Shown here: positions 32,637-42,697 of the stretch, piece after piece | Numbering within the stretch: the first letter of the stretch is position 1 | How the letters are laid out: each line of letters begins with the position of its first letter | NCBI GenBank assembly: GCA_913050215.1 | Contig: CAJXBG010000001.1 | Span: forward strand, 33,039-97,038 | Length of the DNA: 64,000 nt | From: an uncultured Gammaproteobacteria bacterium | GTDB taxonomy: Bacteria; Pseudomonadota; Gammaproteobacteria; Pseudomonadales; Azotimanducaceae | Reading direction: 5' to 3' | Notes under the pieces: model-generated | The model's database searches: none | The model's input: only the letters and a program-made list of their open reading frames with translations | Told to the model about the DNA's origin: nothing | Made by a program: the position numbers and the translations under genes

Positions 32637-35057
32637 ATGCGTAAGTTTATAACGAGTAATCTGAAAACCGGTATCTCATTCGTTCTGGGCACTTGTATTA
32701 CCATTATGGGTCAAGCCGCGATGGCTGAATCCTATGCGCTCGAAGAAGTTGTCGTTACCGCAACCAAACGAGCAGAAAACGTGCAAGACGTACCTATTTC
32801 GGTTGGGGTCGTCACCGGTGAGTTTATGAAGGCGTTCGATATTAAAGATATGAGCGATGTTCAGAATTTTGTTCCGGGACTTCAGGTTCAACAAACTTTC
32901 GGCAGCTGGGCTGTGCGCGTTCGGGGGCTCGGCTCCGGTATTTCCAATTTGGCCTTCGACTCTTCTGTACCCATTTACATTGATGATGTTTATTGTGGTC
33001 GCGGCAAGTGTATGGAATCTTCGTTTCTGGACGTGACAAGACTTGAAGTTGCTCGGGGTCCTCAGGGTGCACTGTTCGGAAAGAGCACAATTGCAGGCGC
33101 CATAACAGCGGTGACTGGCAAACCCACCGAAGAGTTCGAAGGTGAGTTTAAGGTGGGCTACGAGGGGGAGGACGGAGGGATCTCCTCCAGTGCTTATGTA
33201 TCCGGTGCCCTGTCTGACAACTTTCGAGCGCGCCTAGCGGTGAGAACAGATAATCTCGACGGTTATACCGATAATACTTTTACGGGTAACGACGATGGAG
33301 CAAAGGAATCTACCGTCGGACGACTGAGTTTTGAATTCGATGTCACTGACGCAACGATGCTTTCGTTGAAACTCGAGGGTGGAAAATCTACTACCGACGG
33401 CCGTAACAATCAGTTAATTAATCCAGGTGCAATGTCAAGTGTGACGCTGGATGCGGACGCAGAATATGCCGCAGATGATATTCGTCGTGTGAGCACTGGT
33501 GACGCGCGAGAAGACTACTATGACTATGAATGGTCATTGGCGACTTTCACGATAGATACCGAAGTTGCAGACCACACAGTAAAAGCGATAGCCAGTTACT
33601 GGGAATACGAAAATGAATGGTTTCTTGATGTAGATGGTCACCCCGAAGCTATCCTCAACACCAGATTGTTCGACGATTACGATCAAACGAGTTTTGAGGT
33701 TAGGGTGCTTTCTCCAGCCAACGAAACCTTCGAGTACATTGCGGGCATCTGGTATCAAAACTCAAACCTAAAAACGCGTCAGTATTCCCCGTTTTATCCC
33801 AACTTTTGGAATGCAGTTACCGGTATTCCTATTGCAGTAGGTGTCAATATTCCACCTTTGGCGCTTGCGTTTACCAACGGCTCAGGTATGGATCGTAACT
33901 TTCTGCGAGAGAGTGATGCTTTTTCAGCTTACGCTCAGTTGACTTGGAATATGAATGATAGATTGCGTGCGATTTTCGATATTCGGTATACCGATGAAGA
34001 ACAAGAGGCCGTTGGTGCGTCATGGCCCTTGTCGTTTCCTAACGGTGCTTTTGATCCGCAGCGAGTATTGCAGAGCACAGCTGGCCACGATCCTGAATAC
34101 CTATTTCGACAAACGCGTGAAGACGATAGTGTTGACCCGTCGTTACGCGTTCAGTACGACGTCAATGATGACATGATGATCTACGGCGTTTATGCACGCG
34201 GCTCTAAAGCAGGAGGAATGAAGGCTAACGACTCCAAACTTGGTGCACAATTGCTTCAGCGCGCCGGAGATGCTGCGTACCTGCAGGAATTTGTCGGCGC
34301 ATCGAGCATTGATGCTGCGGCTGTGCTTGGTGGGCTGACGTTGAAACAGGGTAATGGTGTGTTTGACTTTGAAAATGAGGAGGCGACGAGTTGGGAAGCT
34401 GGATTGAAAACCTCACTTGCTGATGGCGCAGCAAACTTGAACTTGGCAGTCTTTACTACGGAGTTCGAGAACCTTCAAACATCATCCTATGACGGCACTC
34501 AATTTATCATTGGTAATGCAGGTGTCGCGACGGTAAACGGTTTTGAAATTGAACTGGCATGGCAAGCCACGGAGAACCTGCGCCTAAATGGTTCGTTGGC
34601 CTGGATTGATGCTGTCTACGATGACTATGCGGGTGCCCAGTGTGTCATCGATGGTACAGGCGCAACAATTAACAGCGATTGTGATGCTGTAAGTGGTACA
34701 GAGAACCAGTCAGGAGAACGCCTTGAACGCTCACCCGATATGGAAATGAATATCACCGCGATGTGGGAGTCTGAGATTTCCGACGCTCTCATGATTAGAG
34801 CAATGGGTTCGATTTATCATTCTGATGAATACCATGTACGTGCGGACATTTCACCAAGAGGTACCCAGGGTTCTTTCACAAAATATGATGCTCGAATTTC
34901 ACTCTTATCCAGTGATGAGAAATGGGAGATTGCACTGAACGGCCGTAATCTCAGCGATGAGATGACTATTCAGCACGCCTATGAGATTGCGGGTAGCGCA
35001 TTTCAAAACCTTAGCATCGGCCGGACTGTCACGCTGGAAGGTATTGTCCGTTTCTAA
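32637..35057 (+). CDS. TonB-dependent outer-membrane receptor
   Basis: 806-residue TonB-dependent receptor importing a large or scarce ligand across the outer membrane. Seen: signal peptide ending QAAMA, a TonB-box-like start ALEEVVVTATKRAENVQDVPIS, plug domain with VPGLQVQQTFGSW and VARGPQGALFGKSTIAGAI, many aromatic-ended beta strands, and a C-terminal strand ending in Phe (VTLEGIVRF). The family of VTATKR receptors with this plug is common in marine degraders. It is the last gene of the 24-35 kb island; energy should come from the TonB2/Ttp-like operon at 54-59 kb (inference). Confidence 0.95.
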   Translation: MRKFITSNLKTGISFVLGTCITIMGQAAMAESYALEEVVVTATKRAENVQDVPISVGVVTGEFMKAFDIKDMSDVQNFVPGLQVQQTFGSWAVRVRGLGSGISNLAFDSSVPIYIDDVYCGRGKCMESSFLDVTRLEVARGPQGALFGKSTIAGAITAVTGKPTEEFEGEFKVGYEGEDGGISSSAYVSGALSDNFRARLAVRTDNLDGYTDNTFTGNDDGAKESTVGRLSFEFDVTDATMLSLKLEGGKSTTDGRNNQLINPGAMSSVTLDADAEYAADDIRRVSTGDAREDYYDYEWSLATFTIDTEVADHTVKAIASYWEYENEWFLDVDGHPEAILNTRLFDDYDQTSFEVRVLSPANETFEYIAGIWYQNSNLKTRQYSPFYPNFWNAVTGIPIAVGVNIPPLALAFTNGSGMDRNFLRESDAFSAYAQLTWNMNDRLRAIFDIRYTDEEQEAVGASWPLSFPNGAFDPQRVLQSTAGHDPEYLFRQTREDDSVDPSLRVQYDVNDDMMIYGVYARGSKAGGMKANDSKLGAQLLQRAGDAAYLQEFVGASSIDAAAVLGGLTLKQGNGVFDFENEEATSWEAGLKTSLADGAANLNLAVFTTEFENLQTSSYDGTQFIIGNAGVATVNGFEIELAWQATENLRLNGSLAWIDAVYDDYAGAQCVIDGTGATINSDCDAVSGTENQSGERLERSPDMEMNITAMWESEISDALMIRAMGSIYHSDEYHVRADISPRGTQGSFTKYDARISLLSSDEKWEIALNGRNLSDEMTIQHAYEIAGSAFQNLSIGRTVTLEGIVRF

Positions 35058-35105
35058 ACTAGATCGTTGAATCCGAGCGCCCTCTCGGCGCTATACCCAC
35101 CAGAG

Positions 35106-35133
35106 AAAAGGCACCTAAGTTGGTGCCTTTTTT
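35106..35133 (+). terminator. Rho-independent terminator of the TonB receptor gene
   Basis: AAAAGGCACC (35106-35115), 6-nt loop TAAGTT, GGTGCCTTTT (35122-35131), continuing in Ts: a 10-bp perfect stem with a T tract, 49 bp after the receptor stop codon. Confidence 0.92.
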
Positions 35134-35240
35134 CCGTCGATGATGACATGCTAAAACGGAGTCTGATCCATCATAATGAATGAGCCCGTTATCGCCGGTC
35201 ACAAAAATCACGGCTCTGTCAGGGCAGGCAACCCTAACGC

Positions 35241-35497
35241 CTAAAGTTGTTTGAAATCTATAGCTGAGAGTCTCTTAAAAGCCTTTTGGTACATAATTGT
35301 AGGGTTGGTAGGCAGGTCGGCCATCGTCGGATGTGAATCCCACCTGAAATAATTCGGGAACAAAAAATCGTCCCCGGGAAGTCTATCGCGAAGGGTACCA
35401 AGGTAAGTCATTCGAGAGGCATGGCACGATTGCCCAAAGTATTAGTGAGCGCGCGATAGGCCGCTGCAGCGTTGCCATGGATCGGATATTCGGCAAC
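35241..35497 (-). pseudogene. Degenerate coding-like region downstream of the aminotransferase gene
   Basis: Minus-strand region with three conflicting protein-like readings. Frame A (in frame with the aminotransferase, past its TAA) gives IHGNAAAAYRALTNTLGN and stops at 35408-35410. Frame B has an ATG overlapping that stop (ATGA, 35411) and runs 56 residues to 35241 (LGTLRDRLPGDDFLFPNYF). Frame C gives RFFVPELFQVGFTSDDG and QPYNYVPKGF, interrupted by one TAG and ending at 35275. A and C together look like the frameshifted end of one gene; frame B may be a small ORF instead. Family not recognised. Confidence 0.4.
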
Positions 35498-35500
35498 TGT

Positions 35501-36727
35501 TTACGCTAGCACTTGATCCAGTGCAGCGATGACTCTGTCAACTTCGGAGAGGGTGTTGTAGTGCGTCATCGAGACTCTGAGTATGCCATTAGCTTCTGAA
35601 AAACCCATACTGTCAACCAAACGGCGTGCATGGAAATCACCAAAGCGAAGCGCGATTTTATACTCATCAAGCTTCTGACAAACCTGCTCAGGGTCATGTC
35701 CTTCTACGACAAAACTGATCGTTGCGACTCTATTTTGACTTTTACCATCAGGGATACCGAAGATCGTACAGTCATTACGACCTCTCAAATAGCCTAGAAG
35801 TCGTTCCGTTAAAGCAAATTCCTGCACGGCGATTAATTCAAATGCAGCTTCCAGTTGCTTTCTCCGGGAACGCGTCTCTCCGGCGCGAAGTCCAAGTTCC
35901 GCAAGATAGTCAACGATGCCACCAGAGCCGAAGGAGAGCTCGTAATTTGCATTTCCCGGTTCAAGCTTGGCTGGAATTTTGTCTTTGTCGTAAAAGTAAT
36001 GGGACAGGTTGGATAAGTCTGGCATGTGTTCATATTTTATGAAGAGCGCCGCGTGGTGAGGGCCGTAGGTTTTATAGAGGCTGAGCACATAGAAGTCGAC
36101 ATTCCATGCCTGCACGTCAACGGCTCGATGCGGTGCATAGGCGACCCCATCGACACAGATCCGGGCGCCGCGCTGGTGGACAAATTCGGCAATATCTTTA
36201 ATCGGATTAATCGTACCGAGCACATTGGAAACGTGTGTACAACAGACCAGCCGGGTTTTGTCCGTCATTATTTTATCAAGCGTTGCCAATTCGAGTTGTT
36301 GAGTCTCCTTATTCATTGGCCAGAAAACTATCTTGACACCTTTTTCCTGTAGGCTTACCCACGGGCCAATGTTTGATTCGTGATCGATGATGGTAACAAT
36401 AATCTCATCATCGGGTTGAAACTGAGCTGCCATCGCGCGTGAAAGAACTTGCAGCAAGACAGTTGATGAAGCGCCAAAAACGATTTCCTCAGGTCTTGTT
36501 GCATTGAATAACGTCGCAATATTTTCTCGTCCGTTAGCCATAGATATCGCAGCTTGCTGCGAAAGGTCATAGCTTCCACCAGTTTGTACGTTGTTGGAGT
36601 AATAGTACTGAGTAATTTTGTCTACCACGCCTTTCAGAATCTGCGAGCCACCAGCATTATCCATTAGCGCCCAGTCTGTACCGAGGCCGGGAAACTGACT
36701 ACGTACAAATTCCATATCTAGTGCCAT
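35501..36727 (-). CDS. Class V aminotransferase / cysteine desulfurase-like protein
   Basis: 408-residue PLP enzyme of the cysteine-desulfurase-like group. Seen: MDNAGGSQILKGVVDKI, EEIVFGASSTVLLQVLSRAM, IDHESNIGPWVSLQEKGV, CTHVSNVLGTINPIKDIAEFVHQRGARICVDGVAYAPHRAVDVQAWNVDFYVLSLYKTYGP spread over the large domain, with the PLP lysine in SLYKTYG. It lacks IscS's mobile Cys loop with SSGSAC context, so sulfur delivery to an Fe-S scaffold is doubtful; Cys lyase or another PLP reaction is possible. Same direction as, and 19 bp from, the ABC transporter genes. Confidence 0.88.
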   Translation of the reverse strand: MALDMEFVRSQFPGLGTDWALMDNAGGSQILKGVVDKITQYYYSNNVQTGGSYDLSQQAAISMANGRENIATLFNATRPEEIVFGASSTVLLQVLSRAMAAQFQPDDEIIVTIIDHESNIGPWVSLQEKGVKIVFWPMNKETQQLELATLDKIMTDKTRLVCCTHVSNVLGTINPIKDIAEFVHQRGARICVDGVAYAPHRAVDVQAWNVDFYVLSLYKTYGPHHAALFIKYEHMPDLSNLSHYFYDKDKIPAKLEPGNANYELSFGSGGIVDYLAELGLRAGETRSRRKQLEAAFELIAVQEFALTERLLGYLRGRNDCTIFGIPDGKSQNRVATISFVVEGHDPEQVCQKLDEYKIALRFGDFHARRLVDSMGFSEANGILRVSMTHYNTLSEVDRVIAALDQVLA

Positions 36728-36746
36728 CGTCTATTTTGCCTTTCAG

Positions 36747-37505
36747 TTATCGTTTGTTGGTATATGCTTCGTGCGATAGTACACTTTTCAAGAAGTCCCT
36801 GGTTCGAGATTCCTTTGCAGAATCAAAAATTTCACTAGGCGTACCACTTTCAACGATTTGCCCGCTATCCATAAATACAACCTTGTCAGATACCTGACGA
36901 GCAAATCCCATCTCATGGGTGACGACGATCATTGTGACACCGCGGTCTGCCAGGTTCTTAATAACATTCAGCACTTCTCCAACCATTTCAGGATCCAGCG
37001 CCGAAGTAGGTTCGTCGAATAACATGGCTTTTGGCTCCATCGCCAGTGCCCGAGCAATGGCTACTCGCTGCTGTTGCCCACCGGAAAGCTGATCCGGATA
37101 TTTATCAGCCTGATCTAATATTCCAACTTCCTCGAGTAGCGCGTGTGCCCGCTTCTTCGCGTCAGCATCCGAGAGACCACCCGTGCGCATCGGCGCTAGT
37201 GTTACGTTATCAAGAATGGTCATGTGCGGAAACAGATTGAAGTTTTGAAACACCATGCCAATATTTGCCCGGACTTCCCTGAGTGCTTTACCTTTTTTTA
37301 CAAGCTTGTTATCAACGATAATGGAGCCGCTACTGTCGTACTGTTCGAGCAAATTGATGCATCTGATCATGGTTGATTTTCCGGACCCTGATGGTCCAAT
37401 TACACTCAGCACTTCTCCTTCATCAACCTGCAGATTAATATTACTGAGCGCTCTGAAATTGCCGAAATGCTTGGAGACGCTTTCAAGTTTAATTAAAGTC
37501 TTCAT
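36747..37505 (-). CDS. Amino-acid ABC transporter ATP-binding protein (GlnQ type)
   Basis: 252-residue ATPase of the polar-amino-acid uptake family. Seen: Walker [11 protein letters not shown]-loop [15 protein letters not shown] signature [15 protein letters not shown], Walker [14 protein letters not shown] and H-loop VTHEMGFAR. The start overlaps the stop of the upstream binding-protein/permease gene by 4 bp (ATGA), so both are translated together. Confidence 0.97.
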   Translation of the reverse strand: MKTLIKLESVSKHFGNFRALSNINLQVDEGEVLSVIGPSGSGKSTMIRCINLLEQYDSSGSIIVDNKLVKKGKALREVRANIGMVFQNFNLFPHMTILDNVTLAPMRTGGLSDADAKKRAHALLEEVGILDQADKYPDQLSGGQQQRVAIARALAMEPKAMLFDEPTSALDPEMVGEVLNVIKNLADRGVTMIVVTHEMGFARQVSDKVVFMDSGQIVESGTPSEIFDSAKESRTRDFLKSVLSHEAYTNKR

Positions 37506-38998
37506 GCGTATTCCCTCAATCTATATTTCTTTTCCAGGTGGGAAACGTAAAGGACAAGCGGTAAGAGTAATGCGAGATAGATTCCCGCGGCGGCGATCAG
37601 CGGCGTTGGGTTCGCTGCGATTGCTTGAGCCTGGGTTGCCTGCTTTAACAAATCTGGCATCGCGACAACCGATGCAAGCGCGGTGTCTTTAATCACGTTG
37701 ATAGAGTTGTTGGTTAGTGGCGGAATGACGATTTTGACCGCCTGGGGTAACACCACATCAATCATCATGTGTCTGTAGCTAAGTCCCAACGCTTGAGATG
37801 CCTCGAATTGTCCTTTGGGAATTGCTTCGATTCCGGCGCGAAATATTTCGGCGGTGTATGCGCCTGACACAATGACCAGCGCCGTTGCCGCGGCATAGAA
37901 AGGAGACAGATTGATACCAACAAATGGTAGCGCATAGAAAATGATAATCAGCAATACCAACAGCGGAATCGAACGAAAAATGTCGATGTAGGCTTTTGCC
38001 AGGAACCCTACAACATACGGTGCGTACAAACGCAGTAGCGCCAGAGCAAGTCCGAGAATTAATCCAAGAACGATGCTGATGAAACCCAGCTGTATCGTGG
38101 TTTTTAAACCAAGCATAAGCATTGGGAGTGTTGTTAGAAGCACTTCTTTATTCAAGAAAGTATCGACGAAATTTAGTATCACCCCCTCTTTGCTGCCGGG
38201 CATCGCAGTAGTTTTTGCAGTCGAAGTTGATGCCTCTGCGCGAGTACCAAACCACTTCTCGTGTAAATCGTTGATGTATCCAGCGCGTTTGAGTGAGGTG
38301 ATAACCTCATTGACCTCAACGGCTAATTCATTGTGTTTACTGAACATCATGGAGTAGCTACCGCCTGTCTTGATGCGCTCTATGACCTCAAGATTTGGCT
38401 TATCTTTGGTGTAGTACTGCATTGCAGGTATATCGCTGATGTATCCGTCAGTTCTTCCTATCTCGAGATCGAGCACTGCGGGGGTGATACCTTCATAACG
38501 ACGGATTTCCTTAAAACCATATTTTTGCTGGTTTTCGGAAGTCCAGATGTCACCGGTAGAACCTGTGTCTACGGCGACAATTTTACCCCTCAGATCGTCG
38601 ACAGTTTTGACGGAGCTATCACTCCTGATCGTGAGAGATTGATCGCTATCGTAATAGGGTTGCGCAAATGAAACAGATTTCAGGCGCTCATCTGTGATGG
38701 TGATTGATGAGATAGCAATATCTATTCGATTAGATTGAACAGCGGAAAAAAGTCCACTAAACGGAATGTTAACGATGTCTACTTCTTTGCCCAGTTGGCT
38801 GGCGATCTTGTGAACTAGGTCGATTTCAAAACCGATCAATTGTCCTTTTGTGTCTTGAAATTCCCAGGGCACGTTGCCGATGTTTGCGCCTACCGATATC
38901 ACCTGATTGTCTGAATCTTGCCCATAGCTTTGCGCAATCGATAATAGGGCAACAATACTGATCAGGAAGAATTTTGATATTAGCTTCAAATAGCTCAC
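37502..38998 (-). CDS. Fused substrate-binding protein and permease of an amino-acid ABC transporter
   Basis: 498-residue fusion. After a signal sequence ([14 protein letters not shown]) comes a family 3 solute-binding domain (residues ~33-262: [47 protein letters not shown]), then a linker and a HisM/GlnP-type permease (~290-498) with five or so helices and the EAA loop [24 protein letters not shown]. One polypeptide per binding site and channel half; two copies plus the GlnQ-type ATPase would complete the importer. Such fusions are known (e.g. GlnPQ-type systems of Gram-positives) but are the minority in Proteobacteria. Confidence 0.93.
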   Translation of the reverse strand: MSYLKLISKFFLISIVALLSIAQSYGQDSDNQVISVGANIGNVPWEFQDTKGQLIGFEIDLVHKIASQLGKEVDIVNIPFSGLFSAVQSNRIDIAISSITITDERLKSVSFAQPYYDSDQSLTIRSDSSVKTVDDLRGKIVAVDTGSTGDIWTSENQQKYGFKEIRRYEGITPAVLDLEIGRTDGYISDIPAMQYYTKDKPNLEVIERIKTGGSYSMMFSKHNELAVEVNEVITSLKRAGYINDLHEKWFGTRAEASTSTAKTTAMPGSKEGVILNFVDTFLNKEVLLTTLPMLMLGLKTTIQLGFISIVLGLILGLALALLRLYAPYVVGFLAKAYIDIFRSIPLLVLLIIIFYALPFVGINLSPFYAAATALVIVSGAYTAEIFRAGIEAIPKGQFEASQALGLSYRHMMIDVVLPQAVKIVIPPLTNNSINVIKDTALASVVAMPDLLKQATQAQAIAANPTPLIAAAGIYLALLLPLVLYVSHLEKKYRLREYA

Positions 38999-39029
38999 AG
39001 ACAGATATCCTGAAAGGTGACTGCACGCA

Positions 39030-39812
39030 CTAGCGTGGCAGGCTGGCGATCTCGTTTGCTACCGCATCACCCGCAGCACGGAATCCGGCAATTGCAGGTT
39101 CTGGCAGCCAGGCTGTCACTGCATCTTTAAAAGCAGGCCGTGCCTGGACAGCATCATACCAGCGCGACAAAGCAGGACGGTCATTAATTTCATTCGCAAG
39201 TCCAAGGTGGTCTGCTCTTAGCGCGTAGGGCATTAACGCGCAGTCAGCGAGGCTAAAGGACTCGCCTGCGAGCCATGGTTGCGATTGCAGAAAAGATGCT
39301 GCGAGATCGAAAACTGCACCGTGTATATTCAGAGCGGTGACAAACTCCGGCGCCTGCACACCGAGTTGAACAACAGATCGTCGAGTCTCACGCCTAGAAG
39401 GGTCGGGAATCTTGTTAATCAAGGCATCTACTTCCTCTCTGGGTCGACTCATCAGCGAGGGTCTTACGCCTATGGCATAGGTGATCACGCCGCACGCGCC
39501 GTGCAAAGCGTCGTCAATTCTTCTCGTCAGGTAGCGCATTTGGTAGCGCGAGTTAGCATTAGCGGGCTTCAACGTAATGTCGGCGTAGGCGTCATCAAGG
39601 TACTCGTTGATCAGCGTCGACTCAATGACCGTATGTCCCTGGTCTTCGAGGGTTGGCACAACCGCATTCGGGTTTAGTGCGAGATAATCAGCCGTAAACT
39701 GTTCACCTTTTTGCAAGTCGATCACTTGGCTTTCCCAGCTGAGGTTTTTTTCATGGAGCACCATGCGAACTTTTTGGGAGCAGGAGGAAAGCGGGTTGTG
39801 GTACAACTTCAT
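39030..39812 (-). CDS. Glutathione S-transferase family protein
   Basis: 260-residue GST. Seen: thioredoxin-fold N-terminal domain MKLYHNPLSSCSQKVRMVLHEK with SCSQK at the active-site position, VPTLEDQGHTVIESTLINEYLDD (glutathione gamma-Glu site), and an all-helical C-terminal domain with LAGESFSLADCALMPY. Adds glutathione to an electrophile or removes it. It is single, 31 bp downstream of the ABC binding-protein start region but in the same direction. Confidence 0.92.
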   Translation of the reverse strand: MKLYHNPLSSCSQKVRMVLHEKNLSWESQVIDLQKGEQFTADYLALNPNAVVPTLEDQGHTVIESTLINEYLDDAYADITLKPANANSRYQMRYLTRRIDDALHGACGVITYAIGVRPSLMSRPREEVDALINKIPDPSRRETRRSVVQLGVQAPEFVTALNIHGAVFDLAASFLQSQPWLAGESFSLADCALMPYALRADHLGLANEINDRPALSRWYDAVQARPAFKDAVTAWLPEPAIAGFRAAGDAVANEIASLPR

Positions 39813-40072
39813 AGATAAATCCTTAAAGGTTGTGTTAGCTAAAACTGGGCACTATTCGATACGTATGTCATTTTGCGAATAGTCTACTAATTTGACGATG
39901 CACTGAAACTAAAATGGTAAACTGACGCTCGTGCCGCGCCCATCAAGAAATTTGCCATACAGGTTTGAAGCTAGCACAGTTGAGCCTCTGCAAAAAGCGG
40001 TCAATACAATCTCGGACATTTCCGATGATTAATGCCATGTTATGATGATGCTTTTCGCAGGAAGTGGAGAAT

Positions 40073-41653
40073 ATGGCAAATCTGATAGCACCTTTCGCAA
40101 ATGCAAAGCCCGAGGAAATTGCGCTTGTAGACGACTTTGGTGAAACCACTTGGACTGATTTCAACGAGCGCGTCAATCAATTGGTGCAAGCGCTGCGAGA
40201 TAAAGGGCTCAAGACAGGTGATGCGTTTGCTGTGTTAAGCGGCAACAGGCGTGAGTATTTTGAGGCATTTGCCGCGGCTGCTCATGGTGGTTGGTTACTG
40301 GTGCCGGTTAACTGGCACTTAGTGGCAAAAGAAGTTGCGTATATTCTTGCGGACTCTGGTTCGAAAGCATTACTTGTTGATTCACGATTTATCGAACTAG
40401 CAGAAGCGACCATGCTTCAACCCCAACGCCCCAATCTCGATGTCGTGGTCATTATGGGCACGGAAGCTGATACCTTCGCCGATGAGACGGAACAAGCGGT
40501 TTCCTATGAAGAGTTTTTGTCAGAGCAGGCCACTGCCGAACCAGAAGACCAACTGTTGGGTGGCCCGATGTTTTACACTTCAGGAACAACCGGTCATCCC
40601 AAAGGCGTAAAAAGCGGGCTCTCGCAAACAGGTGCACCCGTTGATGTGCTGAAAATGATAGGGGAAGGGATCTCCGGCATGCTAGGTATAACATCAGGGG
40701 GTAAGAGCTTACTCGTTGGTCCTGTTTACCATTCTGCGCAATGGGCCTTTTCATTTCTCCCGTTATTGGCAGGCACGAGCGTCATCATGCGACACAAGTT
40801 TGACGGGGAAGAGGTCCTTAAATTGATTGATCAGTATCAGATTACAAACACGCATCTGGTACCAACCCAGTTCACTCGTATGCTGAGACTGGGAGATGAA
40901 ATTCGGAAGGCATTCGATGGCAGCAGCCTGGGTGCGGTTTGGCATGGTGCCGCTCCCTGTCCGCCTCAGATAAAGCGGCGGATGATCGAATGGTGGGGGC
41001 CAGTGATTAATGAATACTATGGCTCGACCGAGGGCTCTATCGTGACAACCGTTAGTTCTGAAGACTGGTTAAGCCGCCCGGGTACGTTGGGCAAACCTGT
41101 CGCAATCATGGAAATACTGGTGATTAAGGAAGATGGTTCTCATGCTGAGGCAGGTGAATCAGGTACTTTGTATGTTAAGAATTTGATGGGGTCAGATTTT
41201 GAATACCATAATGCACCGGAGAAGACCTTAGACGCGCATCTTGAACCCGGAGTCTTCACCTTTGGTGATGTGGGCTACCTAGACGAAGACGGCTATTTGT
41301 TTATGAGCGATCGCAAGATCGATATGATTATTTCCGGCGGCGTCAATATCTACCCTGCCGAAATTGAGGGCACATTGATTGATCACCCTGCAATTATGGA
41401 TGCTGCGGTTTTTGGCGTTCCCAATGAAGAGTTTGGCGAAGAGGTCAAAGCCGCAGTCGAACTCGCGGAAGGGATTCAAGCCTCCGAGCAACTTACCGAG
41501 GACCTGATCGGTCATTGCAGAGAACACCTCGCTGGATTTAAGGTCCCCAGATCAGTTGACTATGAAGACCAGTTGCCGCGCCATCCTACTGGCAAACTGT
41601 TGAAGAGACTTTTGCGCGATAAGTATTGGGAAGACAGTGGCAGGGCGATTTAG
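40073..41653 (+). CDS. Acyl-CoA synthetase (AMP-forming ligase)
   Basis: 526-residue ANL-superfamily ligase, activating a carboxylic acid with ATP then CoA. Seen: A3 motif MFYTSGTTGHPKGVKS, YYGSTEGS, A7 FTFGDVGYLDEDGYL, A8 DRKIDMIISGGVNIYPAEIE and the C-terminal A10 lysine PRHPTGKLLKR. The ATG at 40073 is preceded by AGGAAG at 8 nt; an upstream in-frame GTG at 40064 is less likely. A TCGGA-CATT-TCCGA palindrome at 40012-40025 just upstream is operator-like. Substrate: fatty or aromatic acid, not fixed. Confidence 0.93.
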   Translation: MANLIAPFANAKPEEIALVDDFGETTWTDFNERVNQLVQALRDKGLKTGDAFAVLSGNRREYFEAFAAAAHGGWLLVPVNWHLVAKEVAYILADSGSKALLVDSRFIELAEATMLQPQRPNLDVVVIMGTEADTFADETEQAVSYEEFLSEQATAEPEDQLLGGPMFYTSGTTGHPKGVKSGLSQTGAPVDVLKMIGEGISGMLGITSGGKSLLVGPVYHSAQWAFSFLPLLAGTSVIMRHKFDGEEVLKLIDQYQITNTHLVPTQFTRMLRLGDEIRKAFDGSSLGAVWHGAAPCPPQIKRRMIEWWGPVINEYYGSTEGSIVTTVSSEDWLSRPGTLGKPVAIMEILVIKEDGSHAEAGESGTLYVKNLMGSDFEYHNAPEKTLDAHLEPGVFTFGDVGYLDEDGYLFMSDRKIDMIISGGVNIYPAEIEGTLIDHPAIMDAAVFGVPNEEFGEEVKAAVELAEGIQASEQLTEDLIGHCREHLAGFKVPRSVDYEDQLPRHPTGKLLKRLLRDKYWEDSGRAI

Positions 41654-41682
41654 AGAGCAGGTAAATTGCGCTGATAAAACAT

Positions 41683-42642
41683 CTATTCGCTCCAATCCTG
41701 CAGGTATCGAGGATCTGCCAATATTGTGATGTTTTCATTGACGATGTATTCCATTGGCCATAATCCCTCACCCTGAAGTTTCCCGTCGCGAATGTGTTCT
41801 AACGATTTCTTTAGGTCTAAGAGGTCTTGTTGCGATAATTGGGGTGGCCCCGGTGGCGCTGTTCGGTGAGCGCCGAAATAACGTAGATTGGGTGTTTCTG
41901 CCAGCAAGATACGCGCTGTGTCTAGGTAATCCTGCATACTTGCACCAGGAAAATAGACATATAAAGGACCGGTATAGAGATAATCTCCGGTTAATAGCAG
42001 TTGATTCTCGGTATCCAGTAGTGAAATAGACTCTTTAGAATGCCCAGGCGTATGAACCACATATACTGTCCGGTCACCCAGCTGTATGGCATCTCCTGGT
42101 TTCCACCAGTAATCGACTCTCCAGGTTGGCGTTTCAAAGCCCTCGATAGCACCCAAGTGCTCCATTTCCGCAAAAGTTAATTCGTTGCCGATAGCTCTGT
42201 TGCGCAAGTAGGGAAGATCGACAACCGCGCGTTCCGTAAACGCAATACCATTCCCTACATGATCGAAGTGAAAATGCGAAGGTAGAAATACAATTGGCAA
42301 ATCCGTTAATGATTCTGCTATTTCTCGAATGTTCCTGATGCCTGGTCCAGCATCAAACAGCAATGCTTTTTTGTTACCAACAACTAAATAGCTGTAATTC
42401 TGTTGGTAGTAACGAGGCTCGCCAATAGCAAAGGTGTTCGGCGCAATTTCGTCAATAGTGAAGTAATCATCGGGCCTTACCGTCGTTGGCAGTTCGTCCA
42501 TGGGTTCAAGTAGAGGCGGTGGTTCTCCTCCACTGAAAGCCATGAAATTTGCTATAAGATTGCGTCGGTTATCCACCATCAGCGCTGAGAGAACAAGCAA
42601 AATGCTCAATAACAGGATGGCAATTTTGTATTTTTTCATCAT
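41683..42642 (-). CDS. MBL-fold metallo-hydrolase, membrane-anchored
   Basis: 319-residue metallo-beta-lactamase-fold hydrolase. Seen: an N-terminal hydrophobic anchor (IAILLLSILLVLSALM), the zinc motif SHFHFDHVGNG, HTPGHSKESISLLD, LLLTGDYLYTG and a late His in YFGAHRTAPPG. The anchor places the enzyme on the periplasmic side. Typical substrates are thioesters, lactones or phosphodiesters; not determined. It converges on the acyl-CoA ligase gene and lies behind the Nudix gene on the same strand. Confidence 0.9.
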   Translation of the reverse strand: MMKKYKIAILLLSILLVLSALMVDNRRNLIANFMAFSGGEPPPLLEPMDELPTTVRPDDYFTIDEIAPNTFAIGEPRYYQQNYSYLVVGNKKALLFDAGPGIRNIREIAESLTDLPIVFLPSHFHFDHVGNGIAFTERAVVDLPYLRNRAIGNELTFAEMEHLGAIEGFETPTWRVDYWWKPGDAIQLGDRTVYVVHTPGHSKESISLLDTENQLLLTGDYLYTGPLYVYFPGASMQDYLDTARILLAETPNLRYFGAHRTAPPGPPQLSQQDLLDLKKSLEHIRDGKLQGEGLWPMEYIVNENITILADPRYLQDWSE

Positions 42643-42697
42643 GATAACCGCAGGCCTATGTCGCGTATCATCCTAATGTAGCACTTTTGTAGCAGGT

